In this document: positions 1-9,900 of the stretch, one piece after another
Position numbering within the stretch: position 1 is the first letter of the stretch
Layout of the letters: each line of letters opens with the position of its first letter
Source of the DNA: Rhabdornis inornatus
Taxonomy: Eukaryota > Chordata > Aves > Passeriformes > Rhabdornithidae
Direction of reading: 5' to 3'
Length of the DNA stretch: 64,000 bases
Assembly: GCA_013397075.1 (NCBI GenBank)
Contig: VWZS01003386.1
Coordinates: forward strand, 124,583 to 188,582
Position numbers and translations under genes: made by a program
Notes under the pieces: model-generated
The model's input: only the letters and a program-made list of their open reading frames with translations
The model's database searches: none
Told to the model about the DNA's origin: nothing

Positions 1-1772
1 CAGCAGACTGCCTGCAGCTCTGTACTTCATGCTTCCTGTAACATCCTGACCAATAAAAATCTGTTGTATGCATAACTAACAGAATTACCTGCTAAATCTG
101 AACAAGTGGGAAAGTAACCCATCCTCCTGTATACATTATTTCTTGGTATCAGGTCACCATTTCCCAATTTGTAACTGAAGCAGTATAGGAAATGGGTATT
201 AGTGGCAGCAGTGTACTATTTGTGCAGTGCCACTTCCAGTCTATTGGCTCTGCTCATGGTGCAGCAAGGTCTAAGTGAATTTCCTTCTTTAAATTAGCAT
301 GTTATTTTGTCGAAGGGATGTTAAAATGATTGCCTTTCCCTGGCAGGGACTGTGGTTTCCTGTTATGCAGTTTAACTGCTGGGTCAACCCCTATACTAAT
401 CTGTGGTGGGTACATACATCTAATGATCTGAAAGTTAGCAGCAGCACATATTGATAGGTGCTCTACATTGCTTCAAATATAACAATGGAAGTGGATGAAT
501 TTGCACAGAGAAGGTTCTGAGTTCCAACAGCTCTTTTTCCTTTCAGGCAACTAAGTCAAAAGAAAGTAACTGATAAGTGTGATAGCAAGATGTGAAAGCA
601 TTCCAGCTTTCCCTGAGACTCTAAACCAGTGTCCTGGCAATGGAGAGTTTTATGTGGGGATATTTCTCCAAAGGAGCCTTGTCCAATAGCTAAATACAAT
701 ATACTGTTCCCCTTCAAACTTTTGTCTGCTGAACTAAGTTTTAAAGTTGCCAGAATAATTTCTTAGTTTAAAGAAATTATGTACATCTATACTCAATAAA
801 TTTGGTCCTGAAAGATTATCTTCTGCTTGCCCTCAAAATCAGAGTACGTGAAGTGAACCAAGATGGTGGATGAAGTTTTGCATTGAACAATATGCAAAAG
901 CAAAGCATTTATCTGCAGGCATAAGTTCTCTCCAGCTCTTTGCTAAGAGAAGCAGTACCAGTCTCCTGCAGCCATACCTTTCATGGTGAGAAGGACCACC
1001 TCAGCATCCCCCACTGAGGGGATCTCTGCAGGGAATAAACAGGCAGACAGCCAGTCCAAGAGACTGACTGTGAACAAGCTGAGGAAGCTTGTCCCAAGGG
1101 CATGGAGAACAAACACTACTGAAGTCCACTCTTGCTCTGAGTCTTTCTCTCCATTGGATACCTATATGTGTGAGGGGATATGTGCCTCTATCGTGGCACA
1201 GAGGTTAGAAAGTACTACTTTTTCTATGAGGAAATATGTGGGAGCTCCTGGCTGTGGAAATACTGAAGGTGAAGTCTGCACAGACGGATTCACAAAGGGG
1301 GAGACTGCATAGGGAAAGGAGATAGGAAAGCTTAATTGAAACTGTATCATGGAGAATATTTACACAATGAGGCAATTTGGGACAGGAGAATAGAATCATG
1401 CCTTGCTGTACAAAATCAGCTTCCTCATAGGCCTTTGCTTAGCACTCTACCAAAAACTAAGCAAATGTTTTTGCTTAAATAGTTGCCTGCTTACACAGCA
1501 AGACATCTTGGAGAAACCTGGCCTTCTGGCTTTTATGAAATAGTATTTGTATTCTCTAAACAATCTGTTATGAGGCAGCCTTTCTAACTGCCATAGCAAG
1601 GCACCTGCTAATGCTGTGTTCTGAATGTATCTGGTGCATGAGAAGAGCAGGCACTTGCTGTTGACAAATAAAAGCCAGGGATGCTGTCTGAGACCCCACA
1701 AAGAAGGGTCAGCTCAGACTACAACACCTTCAGGGTGAGATTAAGATGCTTAACACCAAAAGCAGCATTTAC
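1..1772 (-). other. LYSMD2: LYSMD2 intron 2 (exon 3 not found)
   Basis: This stretch follows the exon 2 donor in the direction of transcription. I scanned the minus strand for the conserved C-terminal pattern (Pro-Tyr-Ala-Thr-Ser-Leu-Tyr-His-Ser then stop, as in mammals) and found no match with an acceptor. The short open frames here (for example 983-1312 plus and 1162-1350 minus) resemble no family. The last exon most likely lies before base 1. Confidence 0.6.
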
Positions 1773-2110
1773 CTGACACTGTCATCTTTTAGTTTCCTGG
1801 CTGCTTGTTTGGATAACTTAATCTGCAAGTCCAATCTCTGTAGGAAATCTTTGGCAGATAATTCTTCTGGTGCAGTGGGCTGATTGTCAGACTCTTGAGG
1901 ACTTGGAGAAGAACTACTTTCTTCCTGAGCTGCCACTAGTCCTTCATCACAAGAAGGGGAGCTGTCAACAGTTTCGTTCTCAGGAGACTCCAGTGAATTA
2001 AGTCCATTGAACAGTAATGGTTTCTCTGATATAACTGGAATATTCAGGGTTTTCCTCAGAAATATACAGTCATTAGTGAACAGTTTATTTGCCCTCTTTA
2101 TTTGTTCCAT
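1773..2110 (-). CDS. LYSMD2: LYSMD2 coding exon 2
   Basis: A pyrimidine-rich tract and AG acceptor (2112-2111) precede ATGGAACAAATAAAG. This ATG is an internal methionine (YGVT|MEQIKR), not a start. The exon encodes the second half of the LysM domain, the acidic serine-rich linker and the C-terminal helix, and ends with two bases of a split codon before a GTAAAT donor at 1772-1767. Human LYSMD2 is expected to continue for about 15 more residues. Confidence 0.92.
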
Positions 2111-5100
2111 CTGAAAAAAGATAGAAATAATACAAGTTATTAGTTTTGGCAAAGTATAAAGCACTAACTTTCTGATGTAGTATACAACCTTTAGTTAAAA
2201 TAAATCTATACTTTCTTTGCACCAGCAATTATATCAGGGAAGAATGTGTTTGCATTCAAAGTGACTTCAGAGTGTTCTGTTTCAGTCTTGCTAACATCCT
2301 AGCTTTATGTGCACTTGACTCCACAATACTGCTTTTTCCGAAGTCTTGCACTACCTAAAGGTGCTTTCCTTGAACAGCCTTGCAGTCTCTATGCAGGCTC
2401 ACAGGAACAGCCTGCCAAAGAACAAAAATTCTATCACAGAAGTACTGTTGATTTGGATTTATATTAGAAAAAGGCTCAGAACTGCTAGAAGCTCCTGTAG
2501 GTGCACGCTCTGATAAAAATGATGCAGAATCCAAACAAGGAGGATAAAGCTAACATGAAGATTCAACCTGTTGGTGCAGATGGCTAAAATGGTGAAATGT
2601 TTAGATATAATAATCCCATTTAAAAATGGAATAGCTAATATCCAGTGTCACAAGTAAGAGAAGATCACTACTCTTTGAGCTCCTAAAGCTTGGAAACCAT
2701 TTTTAGTAAGGCTCAAGGAGTATAAGGGTGCAAGTTCTCTCCCAAGCTGAGTACCATCTGAAGGGCATAAAGGAAGTTTACCTGACTCAGTCATGACACT
2801 TCTCGTGGCCCTAGTGTAAATGTCAGTTGTTAAAATCTCTATAAGTCTGTCTTTATGGGTATAAAAGAAGTTTAAAATACTAGCTGGAGCTTTTCTGTAA
2901 AAATACAATACAGAAGCTGAAAGCTGAGATCTTACTGCAGGGGAGTTGGAAGGTGTTGCTTCAAAGCTGATAAATAATGCACTGCACTGCTAGTCTCTCT
3001 CCTATTTCACTGTAACTCTACCTCTGGTTATTTCTTCGTCAAATACCAGTTCATAGCATTTGGAAGTCTGTACCTCTGCAACGAACAGTAATGAAAAGGA
3101 AGCTACTTGGTTCTGAAAAGAACATCCCTCAGCCCCGAGCAGGTTACTTTGTACGTGCTATGTAACTCCTACAACTCAGTGTGACTCTGCACATTCAGAG
3201 GTGTATGGAGAGCAGGATTTAACAAGAGTTTTCTTTTTTTAGTGCTAGAAAGACTGAGGTAATGCCCGTTAGCTACCAATCTATCATAGTGAAAGAGCAA
3301 AAGCTTCAGCACGTTTAATATTTTAACTGAAGCTGTAAACAGGTGTTGAACTAATTAATCAAAACTACTTCTACTGACAATGAAATACAGTCCTCATCCT
3401 TCTCCCCTCAAAAGGGATACAGCACTTACACTGAACCATAAATTGGCTGAACCATAAACATGAATTTCAGTGTTAATTTACTCAAAAGGAAAATACAACA
3501 AATGCAAGTTGTAAAGATAATAGACAGTATCTGGGGGAGGGGGTGAAGGGCAGAGGATGAGGCCAAACAAAGCATGCTGATGCCTCTCCTCCAGCACGGT
3601 ATTTTTATCTATCTTGAACTGCCTATGCCAAGTCATGCAGAGGCAGGCACTGGACAGGATGTCTCTGGCTACGAATTGACTCCCAGTGAGGAAAACCACA
3701 GGGGAAACTTCTAAAACCAGTAATACTTGAGGCAATGGCAGCCAAAGATAATTCTGATGTTTCCATTACAACTTGCACTTCCAGCCAAGAATACATGATG
3801 CAGGAAGCAAACAGAAGGACTCTTTAGAGGAAATCTGTCCTTGTCATTGTGTGAACACACAAGTCTGCATTTTGCTAAAAGCAAACGTGTTTGCATACGT
3901 TCCTACCCTGGGCTGAAACCATTAAAACAAACACAATGGCTAATTTTGCTGAACTTGCCATTGCTCTGAGGGGCATTTCATGTCAGTTTAACCTCTCTCA
4001 ACTGCAGTCTATAATGATGCAGCTCTGGCTTCTTAAGCAGAACACTTATTAACTCAAATAACCAATTAGATGTTGGGAAAAAGCCCCAACATATATATTT
4101 TACGTCATTTGCACAGCAAAAACTTATGGTTCACAACTTAGAGCTGTTTGTGCAGTTTGATTCACAATTTCACTTTAGCTGAAAGGGAGCTGTAAATTGC
4201 TTAGAAATGCCTTTTTTCTAGAACACTACTATTTTAGTGATCAGTTTGTATTTCTCACTTATTGCAGTGAGCAAACACACTTCTGAAGAAGAATAACATG
4301 GCTAAAACATTTAGGCCAGAGACTTTGTCCATTATGGAGAGTCCTGCAAAAAACAAGCAAAAACAATCTAACATCCAACCAGCTGCTTTGCCCTCTTAGT
4401 AAGAAAAAGTTTACTTTAATGTGGGCCAGTGTCATTAACCCTGCTGCCTACAAGAATCAGTCAAAAGTGGTGTAATCTTTCAAAAGAGAAGAAAAATAGA
4501 CTTTCATCCCTTTTCACAATAAAGGCTGAATGCTGTTGAAGGTGATGGAAGGCTTTAGTAGATCTTGCAGACCAAGAGAAGGAAAAGAAGCCACTTCAGT
4601 CAGAAGCTAACAGTTTGGGATTACACTGTAGCTCTTCTAGAAAGAGCCCAACTGGAAGGTGCTGTTTCAAATATGTGTCAAAGTGGCACTGACTGTAGCA
4701 GTGCCACGCTCATCAGCTGCTCAGCCCTGAGCAATTTTCTGTGTTGGGATACTGAAGCTGTACATGGGAACATGGGCTGCACATAAATGGAAATGAGGCA
4801 GGGTAGGTGAGTTCTGCTCCTAGACTGCATGTCCTAAACTGGCATAAGCCTTTCAACATTTTTCACAGAAATGAACTTTCTTTCTCCCTAGAAAGCAAGC
4901 ACAAAAGCAGCAACACTTTCAAATCAGTGGTATGTGTTCCTCACCTCTGGGCTGGTAGGCAGATCACAACGGAAGAATGTTTAGCCCTGAAGCTACTGGA
5001 AGAAATTCCTTCTCTTATCACAGCCTGTGTGTCGAGCTCAAAATAATGCTTCTTTTCAGGATAAGTTTAATCACACTGGTTTTCTTTTCTAACCTGAAGT

Positions 5101-5854
5101 GAGTGTAGTGGTGAACAGCGGTGTGAGCACATGTTTATTGGGCGGGAGCAGGTGTGTGTCCTTTCGCCAGACCCCAGCCCATGGGGAGCCCAGCGCTGTC
5201 AGCTCTCAGACCGTGCCAGTCCCGGGCAGTGCCAGCTCCAGCCCTGTGCCACCAACGAGCACTGCGTGCTGACCCCTCAGGGCAGGCCGTAAGTGCTGAT
5301 GTTAGCATTTTAAATACTGAAATTAAAACTAACACCGTAGCCACACCGTTTGCTGTCCACTGTGTGTAGGAAAAGCCCTACGGGACAACTTCTAGCTGTC
5401 ATCCCGCGGCTGTGGGCCCAACTGTCCCCGCTACAGCCGCCAGGCTACGGAGGCCGTGCTTCCCAGGGAATCTGTGGCTGCTCCATCCCTGGAGGCATTC
5501 AAGGCCAGGCTGGATGGGGCTCTGAGCACCCTGATCTGGTGGAAGGTGTCGCTGCCCACGGCAGGGGGTTTGGAACGATCTTTAAGTTGTCGTCTAACCC
5601 AGGCCACTCTCCGGCTCTAAGCGCCGCTCCCGGCCCCGCCGGCGGTGCTTCCTTACCGTGACGCCGTACTTGAGGGCGATGCCCTGCAGCGTGTCCCCGG
5701 CGCTCAGCCGGTGCTCCACGTAGCGCTCGGCCAGCGGCGCGGCCACGCTCGCCGTGCTGCCGTACGATCGGGCCTTGGTGTGGGCGAGCCGCTGCGACAG
5801 CTCGGCCTCCGACTCGGGCCCGCCCGGCGGTTCCTGGCGGAGCGCCTCGGCCAT
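1773..5854 (-). CDS. LYSMD2: LYSMD2, LysM and putative peptidoglycan-binding domain-containing protein 2 (3' end missing)
   Basis: Two coding exons on the minus strand, 5854-5657 (66 codons, phase 0 end) and 2110-1773 (112 codons plus 2 bases), give 178 residues. Human LYSMD2 has about 215, with a longer N-terminus, and its last residues come from a short exon not found here. What is visible: an acidic serine-rich N-terminus, the conserved RSYGSTASV stretch, then one LysM domain (about residues 45-92) beginning YVEHRLSAGDTLQGIALKYG and continuing in exon 2 with MEQIKRANKLFTNDCIF and TLNIPV. A Ser/Glu/Pro-rich linker and a C-terminal helix (KDFLQRLDLQIKLSKQAARKLK) follow. There is no signal peptide or membrane segment, so an intracellular protein is inferred. 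In bacteria LysM binds N-acetylglucosamine polymers; the role of this vertebrate protein is not established. The start has A at -3 and G at +4. Identity is firm; the 3' boundary is unresolved. Confidence 0.93.
2113..5656 (-). other. LYSMD2: LYSMD2 intron 1
   Basis: A 3.5-kb intron between GTAAGG at 5656 and the AG at 2111. Most of it is AT-rich unique sequence with no recognisable coding exon. The upstream end, about 5400-5650, becomes GC-rich as it enters the CpG island and contains a sense-orientation CR1 3' end. Confidence 0.8.
5470..5605 (+). mobile_element. CR1 LINE 3'-end fragment, sense orientation
   Basis: The stretch from about ctccatccctggaggcattc through ggccaggctggatggggctc and gcagggggtttggaacgatc to the cttaagttg/aacccagg tail follows the 3' untranslated end of avian CR1 elements in sense orientation. 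The terminal ATTCTATG repeats are missing or decayed. It lies antisense to LYSMD2, inside intron 1. Confidence 0.82.
5657..5854 (-). CDS. LYSMD2: LYSMD2 coding exon 1
   Basis: ATG at 5854-5852 opens 66 codons ending YGVT, followed by a consensus GTAAGG donor at 5656-5651. The exon carries the N-terminal tail and the first half of the LysM domain, and its phase-0 end joins exactly to the ATG (Met) codon that starts exon 2. Reading past the donor gives a basic tail with no family similarity. A CR1 fragment ends only about 50 bp inside the following intron. Confidence 0.93.
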
Positions 5855-5910
5855 GCTGCCGCCCGCTCAGCGCCCGCGGCCCCTCGCCGCCGCCCCGGGC
5901 CCCCGTCCGG

Positions 5911-6009
5911 NNNNNNNNNNNNNNNNNNNNNNNNNNNNNNNNNNNNNNNNNNNNNNNNNNNNNNNNNNNNNNNNNNNNNNNNNNNNNNNNNNNNNNNNNN
6001 NNNNNNNNN
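5911..6009. other. Assembly gap (99 Ns)
   Basis: Ninety-nine consecutive Ns sit in the GC-rich sequence directly upstream of the LYSMD2 start codon, next to a GC-rich 18-bp tandem repeat. The true missing length is unknown. Part of the 5' UTR or core promoter of LYSMD2 is probably hidden here. Open frames that run through it (5499-6098 minus, 5645-6191 plus) are artefacts. Confidence 0.98.
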
Positions 6010-6012
6010 GCA

Positions 6013-6072
6013 GAGCCGGGCCGGAGTGCGGGGCCGGGCCGGAGTGCGGGGCCGGGCCGGAGCCTGGGGCCG
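6013..6072. repeat. 18-bp GC-rich tandem repeat
   Basis: Three consecutive 18-base units of the type gggccgggccggagtgcg, the third ending in cctg, followed by six bases of a fourth. The array begins four bases after the N gap and may continue into it, which would explain the failure to assemble. Confidence 0.9.
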
Positions 6073-6323
6073 TGCTCAGCCCTCAGCACGGAACGCACGA
6101 GTGCTGCTCTGAACCCACTGCTGCAGGAGCCGGCACTGAGTGCCCCTGGCTGGGGAGACCCCAGCCCGTTTGCCAGCTGAAGGCTCAGTAGTGCGGTCCG
6201 TCAAAGAGAGCGTAAAAAGGAGCGACTTCGGGCATAAGCGCGCAAATATGAAAGTCTAATTATGCCAGATTTATTGAAACAGTGAGACGTGGGAAAATTT
6301 ATTCGAGGAAAATAACTTGTGTC

Positions 6324-6660
6324 TTAGAATTATAGAATCCCTAATTTGGTTTGGGTTGGAAGGGACCTTAAAGACCACCTAGTTCCAACCTCTCTACTAT
6401 GGGCAGGTACACTTTCCACTAGACCACGTTGATCAAAGCCCCTTCCAACCTGGCCTTGAACACCTCCAGGAATGGAGCATCCACAACTTACCTGGGAATC
6501 TGTTCTAATGCCTCACTACTCTCACAGTAAAAAAAAATTTCTAATATCTAATCTAAACCTACCCTCTCACAGTTTGAACCCATTCCCCATTGTCCTGTCA
6601 CTACATGCTCTTGGCAGATAGTCTTGCCCCATCTTACCTCTTAAGTTCCCTTCAGGTACC
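6324..6660 (-). mobile_element. CR1 LINE 3'-end fragment, antisense orientation
   Basis: Starting at attatagaatcc, the sequence reads ggttggaagggacc, ccacctagttccaacc, then tggccttgaacacctccagg, the cctcactactctcacagtaa block and the cattccccattgtcctgtca block. This is the reverse complement of an avian CR1 3' end, so the element's 3' terminus is near 6324. It is a typical 5'-truncated copy. Confidence 0.92.
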
Positions 6661-6874
6661 ATGTTACATTAGAAGGAATTGTAATGACAGTGTTTTAAGT
6701 GAGTACTTCTCAACAAGAAACCTTGGAAAGCTGATCCATTACTACTGAACTGGAGCTTTAACAAAAACTGTATGTCACAAATAGATGGTGCACATGTGTA
6801 CATCCTGTGCAGACATAATATGTACAAAATGCCCAAAAGTGTCCAGAGCAGCCTGCCCTAGGTGCCTGTGATGG

Positions 6875-6930
6875 AAAAGATACCCCTCAAAGATCACTTC
6901 CAGCCTCAACCAGGCTGGGATTATGGGAAG
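6875..6930 (+). mobile_element. Possible short CR1 3'-end remnant
   Basis: The stretch around aaagatcacttccagcctca resembles the last few dozen bases of a sense CR1 element and runs directly into a TG microsatellite, a common arrangement at LINE tails. It is short and diverged, so the call is tentative. Confidence 0.35.
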
Positions 6931-6935
6931 TAAGT

Positions 6936-6975
6936 GAGTGTGTGTGTGTGTGAGTGTGTGTGTGTGTGTGTGTGT
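6936..6975. repeat. (TG)n microsatellite
   Basis: About 20 TG units with one internal interruption (tgag). Confidence 0.95.
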
Positions 6976-9900
6976 AACATCAGTGTGGTGTAATTTTTTT
7001 ATCTGGAAAGTGATGCCTAAAGAAGCTACCTAGGACAGAGGTTAGACAATGTTAAAGGAATAAAGTACGTATTTTTTTAAAAGGCCTCAAAAGATACACC
7101 TTGGGCAGTACAAGAGCCCAGCTGTGGCTCCACCCAAGATGGACTCCGGGTCCCAAGTTTTCACACTTTATAAGTTTTGGTCCATTTACATATTAGGGTT
7201 AGTTGTCCAAATACAACTTCAGGTTATGGAGTCCCATCCTCCCAGATTGCTCTCCTCGATTCACTCTGTTTGCACTTTTTGGGCCCAAAGCTGCAACAGT
7301 GTCCTTGGTTCTCAGGCTGGAAAAGGATTGTTTTGTCTGACCAGCTGTGAGGAAAACTTGCTAACACTTTATATAAAGTTCAGAGTCACACACTAATTCA
7401 GTACAGAATATGCAAAATATGAAAGCTAAAACTTAAGGCATCAGAAGTCCTAGTAAGATAGGTCTCTGTCTTAAACCTAAGCAAAAAAGACGTGCATGTC
7501 ATAAACTCAGCATTCCTCAGCCCAGTATGTATTCAAGTACTTGGGGGGAAAAAAAAATCAACTGACATAATACACAGTTATAGTTTTCAGATTATGTTCA
7601 GTGGTGGTCATGGAGTCTCTTTAAGGAATACAGTACAAAAACCAAGGCAGATCTCACAAACATTGTTAATCTGGCCACAGGTTTCCAGATGTAAGTTAGG
7701 AAAATACAAAAGTTGCCCTGCAAGACACACAAGTTGCTGATAAGGAATGACACATCAGCACCTCACCAGCACATGACAAGCCAGTGTGACAATCCTGAAA
7801 AGAGGGACTGTGGGCAATGCAGAGACGGACCAGAGCAGTACAAGAGACTATAAACTGATGGCAAGAAAAGGTTCCATTTAATTTTTCTGTAGTCTACAAT
7901 ATACTTGGGAACTTGGAGGCTCCCCTAGGGATGTCCAATTGAGTTTATACCAGCTATGGAAAGTGAGCACCAAACTGTGACATCTCAGTGCTTTCAAGTC
8001 CTTGTGAAACAACTTGATCTGCATCAGCACTTCAGCCGCGACCCACCTAACAAAGAGCTGAACTGCAGGTCAGCATTTATTAAAAATGTCTACTGTGTGT
8101 GCAGTGTGGAGCTGTAGATCAGCTTCAGCCTCTTCAGGCTGATTAATGAAAGATACAAACATCTGGATGCCTGCCTAGAGCTGGAATTACTCAGACCAGT
8201 TACTTCAGCTAAAATGCCTTTTAGTAAAGGAGAGTTACAATTCAAGAAAATGGAAATGTTATTTAACATTCGTGATACAATGAGCTGAACATGCAATGTC
8301 AATTAGTTTGGAAATGTGCTTGACAGGTACACTAATATTAGACAGTATTATTCCTTCTAATGTTATCTTAAACTCTATTTTTTGGAAAGTGTGTGCGATA
8401 CACTTTAAATCAGCTGTCATGACTCCAAGAACAACAGAAGCATCCCTTGCAGCAGTATAAAGATGCCACATATATTTTAATATTGAAAGTTTTATTTTAA
8501 TAATAAACCTTTTAAAGGGTAGATGAGGTTTTTTATTCTAGGCTTGCTGGATTGTCCTTTCTTTGCATCAGCAATTTCTGGAAATGTTTGTTTCTTATCT
8601 CAAAATCCATATTATAGCCAGAGGAACATTTGAATCTGGGATGTTGCCGAGATACTTGATCTGATTAGCTGACTGCCTTTTTTTTCTACATGAAGTGAAT
8701 ACCCTCTAAACCAAAAATTTAGAAATTAGAGTTAGAAATCTGAGCAAGAGCTTCAGTTAGGCAATCCATTTTTACCTATATCTTCTAATTTGCATTCAAA
8801 GTTACAGAAGAAACTAGAAATGTCTTTCTAATGACACTTCATTTTTAAAAACTGTGTCTGACCCCAGACAAGTGGAGCTCCTCTAGCAGGCAGAAAGAGG
8901 GAAGGGTTACCTGCCTCTCAAGGTGTGACCATTCAGTGTCAGGATGCCAAACTTACCGCATTAGAAAGAGTCCCTGCCATAGCCTTGGGATTCTCAGCTC
9001 CCCAGTTCCCCCTCCTGATCTCTGAATCAGCAGCTTATTGATGGCCATTGGTATTTGCTGATGAGCAGGGGCTACATGGCAATTAGTTTGAATTTATTGT
9101 CTGATCATGACCTTCTCTGTTCAGGGAACCTCATGACTCCCACTTCCTTTTCCCTTATTCTCTTCTGTTTTTGCTGTTTCCTTATTACTGCATCTGTGAT
9201 CCCTTCCCCAGAGCAGCTCCCAGTTTCAAGGAGCTGTTCTTATCCAAACCTGTTTCTTGCTCACTGAAGTCACATATCTGAGGATTGGACTCGACACTCA
9301 TCGGGCTAATGTGGGACAGAGGAGTTCACTCCTGAGTCATTGTCCCAAGGGTGGCTGCAGACATTGCTACATCTGTTACTCATTTCACCTTTGGGAGGTT
9401 ATTGCTGCAACTGTAGCAGCTAGAAACACGCTTTTAGAAATGAAAGGTTTCATTTTATAGAGCTCAACCAAGATGGGTGGAGTGTCTTCCGACCTAAGGC
9501 TTGCTTAGACCGGAGTCTGAAAATGATGAAGTCCCTCTCCGCATTTTTTTTTCCTCTGGGACATGTTCAGACCTAGATAATATTAGTTTTGCATTTTTAC
9601 ATAAAATCTGTGGACAGGAATTGATTAAGGCCAGAAAATCTATATTTCAATATTTACTCATGCAGCAGTAGTTAATGGTAGTTCTAGTAAATCATTAAGT
9701 CTTGGAACTCACTGCCTCTTCTGTCATTCTGAATTTCTGAGAATGAGGGTTTTCTTTTTAGTAATGCTTCATGCTGAATCTTCTAAATAACTGACTGTAT
9801 TTAAGCCTGTGTTACTTCCAGTTAGTATTGGATATCTCACTGTCATTTTATCATTGGAAACCATTCATATCTAGGTCAGTAAGTGCACAGTGATCATGAT

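Larger units (their letters stand above)
5600..6190. promoter_or_regulatory. LYSMD2: CpG island at the LYSMD2 5' end
   Basis: A dense run of CG dinucleotides covers LYSMD2 exon 1 and its upstream flank on both sides of a run of Ns, against an AT-rich background. This is typical of a vertebrate housekeeping-type promoter. I see no TATA box at a convincing distance. The transcription start site is probably within or near the gap and cannot be placed. Confidence 0.75.

Noticed and set aside
560..600. Minus-strand reading with a Thr-Ser-x-Tyr-His pattern, considered as LYSMD2 exon 3
   Set aside because: There is no stop in the expected place, no matching Pro-Tyr-Ala upstream and no suitable acceptor and phase, so the resemblance is chance.
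5645..6191. Plus-strand frames antisense to LYSMD2 exon 1 and through the N gap
   Set aside because: They are by-products of GC-rich sequence and of Ns being read as X. The minus-strand LYSMD2 exon explains the region.
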